Below, piece by piece: positions 33,899 to 43,783 of a stretch of DNA of 64,000 nt (the first letter of the stretch is position 1; each line of letters starts with the position of its first letter). The notes below the pieces were generated by a model that was not told the DNA's origin, did not search any database, and saw only the letters and a list, made by a program, of their open reading frames with translations. Location of the stretch: positions 2,345,733 through 2,409,732 of the forward strand of contig NC_089175.1 of assembly GCF_947507565.1 (NCBI RefSeq), given 5' to 3'. The translations under genes were made by a program, and so were the position numbers. Origin of the DNA: Oscarella lobularis. Its lineage: Eukaryota > Porifera > Homoscleromorpha > Homosclerophorida > Oscarellidae.

Positions 33899-35297
33899 TC
33901 ACACGTCGTCGCCTTCGCCTTCGCTAACGTTGAGCGCTTCTTCAAGAGCGGGCAAATAGTTGTCTTCAACGCTGGACGATATCGGCAAAGCAGCCGCAGA
34001 CAAAGGATTTGCAGGATTCGGAGAAGGATTCGGACGATTCGGTGAAGTCGGCTTAGGATTTTCCAGTGATCGCATCTCGACGTCGGGATTGCGAACAACG
34101 TTCAGAACGGTCTAAAAATGCCTTACAGCAATGCATGAAATGAGAAACATCGTCTTACCATTGACTGATTGTTGTATGTCAATGTGAACTGTTTCGCATC
34201 GATCAGTTTCACCGGTGTCACGTCGTCTTCGGATTCGGTATTTGCCATCTTCCGCAAAGCGTCGCCTTCTGCGTGAAGACGCAGCCTGAATGAGTTGACG
34301 TTTATGCTGAGAATAGCCGAGACGCGGCGCTTGCAAGATGCTAACGATGAGACGGTCGGACAGGCGTTGCATCGACCGATACCTTTCACATCCCTCAATT
34401 CCGTCATGTGCCCGTTCAGGCAATCCCCGCAGACATATTGGGACGAAAAATCTGTGACGCTGGCGACCGTTGCTCCCTCGACTGTTGCAGCAGCCGAAAC
34501 AGGCTTCTTGTAGGAAAAGCGGACTCCCTCGACAGGGGTTTTCGAGCGCTCAATGCGAGCGTTGTGTTTCGGAGTTGTCAACGTGTTTTCTCCGCCGAAC
34601 TCTTTTACCATGAGACCGCTGAAGTCGTAGCACTGTCCGATTTCGACCGTGTTGACGTGGATCGCCCACAGATTCACAGTGGCTTTTCCCGTGGGGTCCT
34701 CGACCGTAATCGTTTGAACGGGTGTTCCAGACATCGTAGCTGTAGGAGATTGGACGTTGACGACGCCGGCGGAAAAAGAGACTTTCGTGTATGGTAGAAG
34801 TCCGTCGAGCTCGCTGAGAACAATCTTTTGCGGTCCGGCATCCTTGGCGGCAATCGATAATGATGTCTGGTTCGAAAAGACGCGAGGCGATCTCCAGACG
34901 GCGGTTCCATCTGTTATCATGACTTCCATGTCGTCTCCGGAACGTGACGGTTGAACAACGGCGTTCGAAAAGTTGACTGGGCGACCGTTCTGCGCAAGAT
35001 CGCGAATCTTTTCGGCTTTTTTGGGGCTGAAGCCGACAAACCGCTTTCGACCCGACTCGTCTCCCAAATAACCGTCAAAAAATTTTTTGCCCGGTGAATC
35101 TTCGAGACCCGAGAAAACTTCGATTACTCCGTGAACGCTCGCCTTATATCCTAAAAAGGAGAATACATACGTGTATATCGCAATAGACGATGTAGCTTAC
35201 CACTTTGCTGTGGGAAGATATCAGACAGAGTATCGAATTCTTGCGGGCGCGGCCTCTTTCGCGGCGACGACTTCGTAGGGGAGTGTTGTGCCGACAT
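33899..35297 (-). CDS. Helitron-encoded RPA-like single-strand DNA-binding protein
   Basis: Three-exon gene on the same strand as Rep, starting at 35295-35297 (MSAQHSPTKSSPRKRPRP). A first intron lies at about 35150-35200 and a second at 34112-34158. The central part is OB-fold-like: VEDPTGKATVNLWAIH, then GQCYDFSGLMVKEFGG. A four-cysteine zinc ribbon follows (CGDC with CNAC), as in RPA70 C-terminal domains. The last exon (NPSPNPANPLSA to VSEGEGDDV) is proline-rich and acidic. RPA-like genes are known cargo of several Helitron lineages, where they are thought to protect displaced single strands. The product is probably nuclear. Confidence 0.85.
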
Positions 35298-36484
35298 GAC
35301 TTGAAAAAATGTCGACGCAGAGATCTAACAAAAATTCTAGATACAGCAACTACGAGTGGCTGTCGTTGGGCTCACCGATACGTTGGCGTAAAAGACAAAA
35401 AGAAGAAACAAACTGTTCGTCCTCATCAACTGACGAAAAGAGAAGCAGTAGCTGGCAAAAGAATCAGCTATATACGGCGAACGCAGCAGTAACGATCGAC
35501 TTACATCAGAAGCGATTCGCAAAACAGCGATAAACAAAAAGAGGCAATGAGAGCTCTATCGATCAAGAGTTCGAACGAAATTGTCGCGAAGCAGCGCCGC
35601 AAACTCACCGTCGCTTCGCAAAAGAAAACGAAGAGCAATTCGTGAACGCCGCAAACGCAACGCAGCGGGCGGCGAAACAACAAAGGACGGCTGCGAAAAC
35701 TGTCGATCAGATCGGTGCGCGCGAGGCAACAAAATCGGCTCACCGCGCGAAGCCAATGAGAGTCGCAAAAGGATGCGAAGAGCAATTCGAAGTAATCGCA
35801 AAGGAAACAGAGCGAACAGCGCGAGCAGAGGACCGATTGCGGAAAGTGTCGCGAGAAGGGGGGGTGCGCGAGGCAACTAAATTGGCTCAGCGTGGCAAGC
35901 CAATGAGAGACCGAGCAGCAATCATGTGATCGTCATTTGACCAATGGTCTTCCCCGATGACGCGTCCCGGAAGTTGCCCCTGCGGCCCTCGAACCGCAAA
36001 ACGCGCAAAACGGCGTGAAAACGTCCTCGACAGCGTCCTTTGCGCGAAAAACCGAATGAGAAAATACATCTTCGCAAATGGTAACTGTCTAATCGACGGT
36101 CAGTTGCGCGGAAAGGCGAAAGCAAAAGAGGGCGTAAACCGGCTACACCCTCTGCGAGCGAAATCTAATTACGCCACAGATCGCTCGCGAATCTCGCGCA
36201 AACGACTATCGCGAGCGAAAGCGAGCGGTCTACGCGCCAAACGCACACGCGAAAAGCGAACGCGAGTTCGACCCAAAAAAAGGCGCGCAGGAGCCGCACC
36301 AGCAACTCCCCGATCCGCACTCCGCGACAACCGCGATCCCCCGATCGGGGCGCCGCGACAAAGCGACCGGCGTTACCACTCCGCCGGACCTCGAAAATTG
36401 TGCTCGTGCGGCGACGCGGTGCAAAAGCGCTTCGTGCGGTCGAAGTAGCGTTTAGAAATTTGCACTTGTGCTCTTAGTAGTATA
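35298..36484. other. Helitron 5' non-coding region
   Basis: GC-rich and lacking introns or recognisable domains. Arginine-rich open frames on both strands look like composition effects. One degenerate direct repeat is visible: GCGCGAGGCAACAAAATCGG near 35718 and GCGCGAGGCAACTAAATTGG near 35866. A CCAAT box (CCAATGG) lies near 35940. Confidence 0.5.
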
Positions 36485-36486
36485 GA

Positions 36487-36837
36487 TTCTGTTACATCCG
36501 GGTTTTCATAGATAACGCGCGCTTAATTATTCGTTCGGCGGCCAAAGAATCAGCTGAATTTCCATCTCATTTCATCGTGGTTTTGCACTTGATGAGTAAG
36601 TTTGCACGCGTTGTAACTGATGTCTGATTATTCACGAAGATTGTCAGATAATCTTTTCGTCTTTTGCGCTGTTTTTTGCGACGTGAAAAATTTGAATTCT
36701 TTTTGGCGGAAAGAGAATAAGTCAAAGAACAGTGGCCGAAGCATTGGAGGGATTCTCTGGTCTTCTTCATCACGAAGAACGAAGAATTGGATGGTCACGT
36801 GACAAACACGAATTTTAATTGGATCTCAAAAGCACAA
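36487..36837. repeat. Right-hand remainder of the interrupted array spacer (K6 3' flank)
   Basis: Resumes the spacer cut by the Helitron: ACATCCGGGTTTTCATAG, ACGCGCGCTTAATTATTCG and GGATGGTCACGTGACAAAC match the flank of K3 base for base over long stretches. Confidence 0.8.
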
Positions 36838-38241
36838 TTACAATTTCAAACATTCAAGTGAGTTCTTTGCACCCCATCCCCCCACTACAACTAATTGATT
36901 GTCTTTTGTTTCACATGCACCATGTCCATCTCGTCTCTCATTCATTGATGGCAATGGAAGCCAATCCCCGGATAATTCATCATACAATTCAACACAATTG
37001 CTCGCATTCAATCCTCCTGTTGCGACAAGTTTTCCATTCCATGAGGACAATTGACAATCGTACTTTGTAGTTGGATTGATATCAATCCACTTTTGTTCCT
37101 TCATCAAAAAACATTCAACTGAATTCCCCGCCCCGAACCCTCCTCCAACAAACATTTTATCATCAATCACAGCCAATGAACACCAATCCCGTTCATTCTT
37201 CATTTTCTTTATTGGTTCCCATTCTCCCTTATTAATATCAAAACAATCAACTCGATCACTCCCCTTCCATCTCTCCCCTCCCACAAGATAAATGTTCCCA
37301 TTGTGTCCAATTGCTGATCTGTAATTGAGTTGATATTCATGTGGTATTTCAGTTAATAATTCCAAATCTCTCGTTTCACTTTTCCATTCATAAATTCTCT
37401 TGCATTGTCCCCTAGTGACCCCGCCCCCCTCCATGACATATCCTTTCCCTTCACATTCAAAGACACTCCCTATGCGAAAACCCAGGTCATGCTTCTCTCC
37501 CTTCCACGCTCCCTCCTTCAACTGAAACATTCTATTCCTCCAACCAACATGTATCATTCCATTGATTTCAGCCACACATCCAAATGGCATACAAATATCA
37601 ATGGGCATGTTTGGTTCGAATTGTTTCCATTTGAGATGACCCCCATTCCATCGTCCAATCTAAAAATATCCAATTCTTAATCGTATTTATATCAACCAAA
37701 TAAAATAACCTTATTTCTCAATCCAACATTAGTCAATTCCGATTTCGCATTCTTCTTCTCCGATTCGGAAAGCTTTTTCTTATGCTTTTTCTCCAATTCC
37801 TCATGCTTTTTCTCCCATTCTGCACGCTTCTTTTCCGATTCGGCTAGCTTTTTCTCCAGATCGTTCTTCCCTTCTTCTCCCGCCGCCGACGATCTTGTCT
37901 CTCCTTCTGAGAATTTCACAAAATCGATCACGAAAAGCACGTCATTGAAATCGCTTACCTAGCACTTTGACGACGTGTTCCTGTCCTTCGGTCCTTCGCA
38001 GAATCGTCACAAATTGATCGTAAGACGTCGGTCCTTTTCGCGGCAAAATTTCTTTGAGTAGCATGCGCGATTTCTCTTGTCTCGAAGAAATCGAACGAAG
38101 ACGTTGATGTTCCTCGTCAGTAACGAGTTCTTCGCTGTAGAGACGATCGAAGAGGGAGTCGGGATCGAGTACTTGGACGAGATCGTTGAATAGGGGTCGG
38201 ACAATTGATTTCCATCGTTTGTCGATCAATGCAGAAGACAT
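36838..38241 (-). CDS. K6: CARD-coiled coil-Kelch protein next to the intact SLC30A9
   Basis: Complete three-exon gene, start ATG 38239-38241 (MSSALIDKRWKSIVRPLF). The CARD resembles K2 and K5 (LVTDEEHQRLR, RQEKSRMLLKEILPRKGPTS). The coiled coil is irregular: AESEKKR, AEWEKKH, EELEKKH, then a short KKK insertion before LSESEKKN. The Kelch domain has the longest blade-3 loop of the family (GGERWKGSDR). Its other private loops are GGVTRGQ, LNYRS, NERDWC, GGFGAGN, TKYDCQL, GGLNASN, RRDGHG and GGWGAKN. It stands head-to-head with the functional SLC30A9, about 310 bases away. That makes it the best candidate for the original locus position, although its own sequence is not obviously older than the others. 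Confidence 0.85.
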
Positions 38242-38550
38242 TTTGACAAGCTACGAGCGGAGACGCGAGATGACGGCGACGGCGGCTGAGAGAGGAATGA
38301 GGGGAATTCGGGGAGGTCGCATAGTTATGTAAAGTGAGCTCGGTTCGGGGAAATCCCCACAAGAGTCCCTGGTAGCAAAAACAAGTGAAATCGCGTCAGA
38401 TTTCATTTGATTTTTGGTTTGGGACTTGAATGCACATTTTTGATGGTTTTTTATAAGCAAAAAAGGCGATAGGACTGGGGAAAGACAGAGAGAACGACAA
38501 TGAGATAGATATCGTCTCATGTGACGAATTGCAATTAAGAATTCTAATCG
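38242..38550. promoter_or_regulatory. Bidirectional promoter region, K6 and SLC30A9
   Basis: About 310 bases separate two divergent start codons. The region is recognisably the same as those of the other copies but more diverged: the E-box reads CATGTG rather than CACGTG, and the sequence over the ATG reads TGACGTCG rather than TGACGTCA. The promoter role is inferred. Confidence 0.4.
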
Positions 38551-41095
38551 ATGACGTCGATTGCGGAGGTGTGGTTCTCGTACGTGACGCACGCTATGGC
38601 TTTCTTGGCTTACGAGCCGATTTTGGCTTTTCGCTCGTCCCTGACGCCGCGAAACGTATATCGTTTGGTTTCTCTGCATGATCGAGTCGTTTCGGCACGT
38701 TGCAGCGACGCGATCGCGCTCCTGCGTCAAAACGCGACAAACCAGCGCCGTTTCTTCAGCGCAACAACAAAGGACGGTGAGATTTTAAAGCAATCAAACT
38801 CCAGACACTCGAATTCGTGTCGACTAGACCTAAGAAGCGGCGATAGCAGCCAGAGAACGAAGCGAAGTGCAAAGACCCACTTCTACAGAGGAAACACGTA
38901 CATTTCGTCGGCACGGGCTCAGAACGACTATCTTCTAGGAGTCGGGTAGGAAAACGAATAGATGGTCAAGGTGAAATTCACGTTTTTGAGCATTGCGCAG
39001 GGACTTGGAAGACTTGAGGAAATATTCGGTTCGGAGTGCGTACGAAGAGGAGGGAATTCTCGACAAGATGTATCGATTATCGGACGTGCAAGCTCGGTTC
39101 GTTGGAGACGAATCGTTATTTTTGCTTAGAAGTCTCGTTTTTAGGTCTTTGCTTGTCTGGGGAAGTCAAGAAGCTCTCAATAGGGAATTGGAGAGGCGGA
39201 AATTTGATATGGAAGAAGACGAAAGGAGACGAAAGCGTGGGTCTTGACGATTTTAGGTGATAATCTTATTTTTTATTTATCTATTTATTTCAGAATTGAG
39301 TGCACTTATTGGACATCTGAAAAAATCGGTCAAAGATCAGTCGAAGAAGGAAGTTCATCTCGAGGCACGTACACGAAATCTTTTCTTGTAATTCAATATA
39401 TTATACTCGTTGTTATTTCTCAGGTGTTTGGCCACGAGAAAGAGAGACTCTCATTTTTTAGTGGTTCAGCAAAAATTGTCACATATGCAATACTAAGGTT
39501 AATTAATTAATTAATAAAAATTAATTATCTTTACATTTATTTCTCTTTTCTCAGCAATGCAGCTGTGACAATGTTCAAATTGGCCGCTTGGTTATATAGC
39601 GGTTCATCGAGCATGCTTGCTGAAGCCATACACTCATTCGTCGATATGCTAAATCAGGTACAGGACACTTACTTTGCTCCTAGGCTCTTTTGAAGGGCCC
39701 TAGATAAAATCTTTTATATACATAAGTACGCGTGTTTTTACTATAGGGTCTTCTTGCTATTGGAATAGCAAACTCTATACGAAAACCCGACCCAGATCAT
39801 CCGTAAGCGCGCGTTTAGATAATCCAGTTGCCTCTCTATTTCTTCTCCTTTAGCTATGGGTTCTCTCGAGTTCAGTACGTCTACGCGTTGGTGAGTGGCG
39901 TGGGAATCTTTTTCCTTGGAGCCGGTGCATCTCTCTATCACGGCATCCACGGACTCTGGCATCCACCTCATCTCCAATCCCTTCAACTGGTACCCCCCTA
40001 GCACAGAGAAATCTCCCTTTTAGACGTGTCGTTTTTTAGGCTCTGGTTGTGTTAGGCGGATCAGCAATTGTTGAAATTGGTACGGTAATATATTCGTCCT
40101 CTCTGGAGGTCTAAACACGCTTGCCATGCAAGGTACACTCCTCGCCGCGATTGTGCAAGTGAGAGCGAGCGCTCATAGCGCCGGCATGACTTTTCGAGAA
40201 TATGGTACAATCGTATTTATCGTAATCGCGTCCATGGGAAATCATTTTGCACTATTAGTGCGATTTGGTCGCGATCCGAGTGCCGTCGCCGTTCTTTTGG
40301 AAGACAGTGCCGCCGTCGTTGGGGTAGCGATCGCCGGTCTCTGTCTCTCCCTCGCAACGTATCAAGGACATATTGTTTATGATTCAATCGGCTCGATTTG
40401 TATAGGAAGTAAGGGGGATTTTGTATCCTAGTCTTTGTGAGGGCATTAATTAAGTGGGTCCTAGGCTTACTTGGGTGCGTTGCCGCGTTTCTTATTCGAA
40501 GAAACATGGATTTTCTCGTTGGAAGGTAGGCCTGCACGCGTTGTTACATAGTCTCAATTAATTCCTCGACTTTCTATAAGAACAATCGATTCCGCAAAGC
40601 TTCGTCGTATTATAGAAATCTTAGAAAATGACGTCATGGTCAGGTATAAGGAAAAAAAACGATAGAAAAAGTATTAGTCTCTATCTATTCCGACTCAGGT
40701 CTGTTCATGACGTCAAAGCCGTAGATTTGGGTGCTAATACGATACGATTTAAAGCCGAAATTGATTTCGATGGACGCGAAGTGGCAAGAAGTCACGTCAG
40801 CAAATTAAATCTAGATTCTATTCTAGCAGTAAGTGTCCGTGTTCATCCCCTCTCGTATACAGCACCCAGATATTTTTATAGGAAGTACAAACGTTTACCA
40901 CTGTAGCAGAGATGGAGCACTTTCTCCTGAATCACGGTGAACGCGTCATTGACGTTCTCGGATTGGAAGTTGATCGAATCGAACGAAACATAAAGGCAAC
41001 TAGGAAAAAAAATGAAATTTAATTTTGCAACCGTAATCACGTGTCTACAGAAATCCAATCCGGAATGTCGACACGTCGATTTAGAAATTCTCTGA
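38551..41095 (+). CDS. SLC30A9: SLC30A9 (ZnT9): mitochondrial cation-efflux family zinc transporter
   Basis: Intact multi-exon parent of the four decayed copies in the array. A basic N-terminus fits mitochondrial import. Family landmarks appear in order: TYISSARAQNDYLL, DLEDLRKYSVRS, LSDVQARSLLVWGSQEAL, and the membrane exon FKLAAWLYSGSSSMLAEAIH, whose HSFVD keeps the conserved metal-binding Asp. Then come GLLAIGIANSIRKPDPDHP, GVGIFFLGAGASLYHGIHGL, VAVLLEDSAAVVGV, and, across a 56-base intron, SLLGCVAAFLIRRN. The cytoplasmic-type domain VHDVKAVDLGANTIRFKAEI leads to the conserved end NPECRHVDLEIL with stop at 41093. The exon joins I checked keep phase. SLC30A9 exports zinc from the mitochondrial matrix. 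It is divergent from K6 and convergent with CDC6. Confidence 0.92.
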
Positions 41096-41251
41096 GCTCA
41101 TTTTGCTTATTGAAACTGGTTTCTCCCAATGAGAACTGCATTTCGAAAAATTGACCTTTCTGGTGTTTTTCAGGTGTTATTAATTACGTAAGCGAGAAGA
41201 TGCCACGTCATATATAAAATTTATTCATCATAGATGTCACACACCAATAAT

Positions 41252-43495
41252 TCAAGTCCTAATAATAGCCTTGCTAGCGAGAATCCCATGTAGCAACGTT
41301 CTATCTTTAATAGCGTGATTGACAGCCTCTTCGTCGACGGCAAGCCGAATCTAAGAAAAACAATCAATAATATATATTTAATTATATATTATTTTTTACC
41401 TTCATTAGTCTAACGTCCTTGCATCGGCTCAGTCTGACGATTCCTCTCACTTGCAACATGTCGCAGACGCTGACAAACTCGCCTTGGCTCACCGGCGTCA
41501 CGTGACACTCCTTGCATCCCTTCACATATGCCTCGTGCAAGCGACCAATCGTAATCTCCTTCGAGCGTCGCGATCGAACGAGAGCGTAGAGCGTCGACGC
41601 GGCGATTTTTTGCTGGAGCGGAAGTCCGTGGTCGTTGGAGAAGGCGACTGGCGCCGCTTGGCAATCGTATACGTTCGAGAGAATGGCGGCCACGTGGGCG
41701 ACGGTTATGCGACGAATCGAAGAACCGGATGCGAGAGAAACGTTGGGATTGCGTAGTCCAAGTCCAAGAGCACGTCTAAGGAAAAAGGGTACGTATACGT
41801 ATGTAAGGAAATCTCTAAAATTCATAAATACATACAGCTATATGGCTAAGCTTCTATTTACATAGGCTACTACTGTATTATAGTCTCTAGTGTAGCTAGA
41901 AGTCAGGCCTCTATATCAACAGTAAGGAAATCTCATAAATAGATGAATACATACAGATACATTGGTAGGTAAGCTTCTATTCACATAGGCCACTATAGTC
42001 TCTAGCTAGAAGTTAGACCTCTATATCAAGAGTAAAGTTCCAGTAAGGAATCTCATAAATAGATAATACATACAGCTACATTGGTAAGCTTCTATTTACA
42101 TAGGTCACTATAGTCTTTAGCTAGAAGTTAGGCTTCTATATCAACAGTAAAATCCAAGTAAGGAAATCTCCTAAATAGATAAATACATAACGCTACAGTA
42201 AGCCTCTAACCAACATCATATATAAATATTTACATAGGCCACTATAAGTACCTAGGCCTCTATATCAATTGTAGAGTGAGTGTCTGTCTGACTGTGTTTT
42301 TGTCTTACCTGCATAAGTCAAAAGCCTTTCGTATGTCGCCAGTCAATGCTGCTATTTTTCTCGCGCAGTACTGAACGGCCATTGAATCAATTCTTGCGCT
42401 GCTGTAAGACTAAGTACAGTATAATAAATTAATAGTTATAACAATTATTATTATTATTTAGTTCTTACTGATTTGATGTTTCCTTCGAGTATTTTCACTA
42501 TCTGATCCGTTGTATAGGAGCTGAATTGCAACAGCTCCGGCTTACCTACACGTATAGAAGAAACGTGAAATTTAATAAATATTATTTTCATGTGTTACAG
42601 TGAGAACGAGTTTGAAGATGAGGAAGAAGCCGATCAGTGAGATCGAGTGCATTGGCAATGCCTAGAGAATCAAGATAAGATTTGGAAGTCTCCTCTCCAT
42701 CCAACCCAGTTTTACATACATATCAATATGACTTTTGAATTGGGCAATGAAGACCATCCAAACAATGTATAGAGAACGTCTTGATTCTTACTCTCCATCT
42801 GATCCACTTCGTCGACAACAATTAAACTAATAATTTTAAATCAATCAATTAATTAATTAATTACGTAATTAATTACGTACAGTGGTTTAGTCAGTGTAGC
42901 TAATTTCTCTTCAATCCATCCAATGACGTCGTCTTTCGACGAAAATCCTCCCAGTTGTTCGGCAATGCGAATAAAAGCGGCTCGAGGCGTTTCTACTCGC
43001 ATACAATTAACCGCAACTTTCAAGACGACCTATAGATAAAGAACTCAATTACTAAATAAGCGTCACGCCCCCTTTTCCCATGAGACCTTTTCGTCGAATC
43101 GTGCGACAATCGCTTCGACGCACGCCGTCTTGCCCGTGCCAGGCGGTCCCGATATGTAGAGACTTCGATTCTCGGCCGACGACTGATTCGCGACGGCCGC
43201 GGCGACGAATCGTTCGATCGCGTCCATTTGCGCGTCGCGACACAATATTCGATCGCCTACGAGGACCTAATTCTCAAGGCACGCACGCGAGATCGCAATA
43301 CATACCGAATATTCCTCCGTTCTCCTTCTTTTCTTCGGCGTCTCGTCTGCGTTCGACTCTGCGTTCGTCGAACGCCGATTTCGATCGCTTCGACGCCGCG
43401 ATTCGACGCGTTTCGCCGTCGCTTGTCGACTCTGGCGTTCGTCGTTTGCGACATGGAAGCGACAGCTGGCGTTGGCGGTTCGTTCGGCGATCCAT
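41252..43495 (-). CDS. CDC6: CDC6: DNA replication licensing AAA+ ATPase
   Basis: Minus strand, start ATG at 43493-43495 ([19 protein letters not shown]). The N-terminus is basic and likely carries nuclear localisation and regulatory sites. The AAA+ core begins with [13 protein letters not shown] and the Walker A motif [15 protein letters not shown]. It continues with [20 protein letters not shown], a Walker B exon ([11 protein letters not shown], 42800-42840) and [13 protein letters not shown] (sensor 1 region). The C-terminal winged helix reads [18 protein letters not shown], then [13 protein letters not shown], then [19 protein letters not shown], which is diagnostic for CDC6 rather than ORC1. 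The last exon ends [18 protein letters not shown] and stops at 41252. CDC6 loads the MCM helicase with ORC and CDT1. A large intron holds a minisatellite. Confidence 0.9.
41800..42275. repeat. Minisatellite of about 118 bp, four copies, in a CDC6 intron
   Basis: Blocks starting GTAAGGAAATCT recur at 41803, 41922, 42043 and 42158. Each contains CATAAATAGAT, AAGCTTCTATTTACATAGG and CTAGAAGTTAGGCCTCTATA variants. The last copy is degenerate. Each unit begins with a GTAAG donor-like hexamer. Confidence 0.85.
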
Positions 43496-43783
43496 CTTCG
43501 GCGCAAGGAACCAGCGTGGAAAGCGCGCGAGTCAAAAGCGCGCCCTTGGCGCCCGGATTGCGTGTGCACGTGATGTTGCGCACGTGCTGTGTCTGAGTGT
43601 GTGGCGAATGCTTCAAACAGAAAATAAACCTTTCTAACAGGTACTGCAGTCTTATTAGTTGCAGTCAGAATATCACTCCAGGGGTGTCTCTAGATGAAAA
43701 TTCTGCACGTGGCGAATGCTTGTAGCACACGCGCGTTAGCAGCTGGGCGTCACGTCGCGAATCGCTGCCCTATTCGAATATCG

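Larger units (their letters stand above)
28678..36486 (-). mobile_element. Complete autonomous-type Helitron
   Basis: Rolling-circle transposon of 7,809 bp, oriented on the minus strand. Its 5' end (right side) reads TCTATACTACTAAG. Its 3' end (left side) has a GC-rich hairpin followed by AGACAGCTAG, then a host T. Insertion is between A (28677) and T (36487) with no target-site duplication, exactly as Helitrons do. The equivalent uninterrupted site is visible in the other spacers (for example GTTTTAAATTCTGATACATC at 16676-16695). It encodes an intact Rep/helicase of 1,515 residues and a spliced RPA-like protein. Both genes are open, so transposition competence is plausible, though this is an inference. 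Confidence 0.95.

Noticed and set aside
35556-36448. Long arginine-rich open frames on both strands in the Helitron 5' region.
   Set aside because: Composition effect of GC-rich, CG-rich DNA; no domain, no splice logic, and overlapping frames on both strands look alike.
43496-43783. Possible E2F sites in the CDC6 upstream region (GCGCGC and CGCGC clusters).
   Set aside because: None matches the TTTSSCGC consensus closely enough to call.
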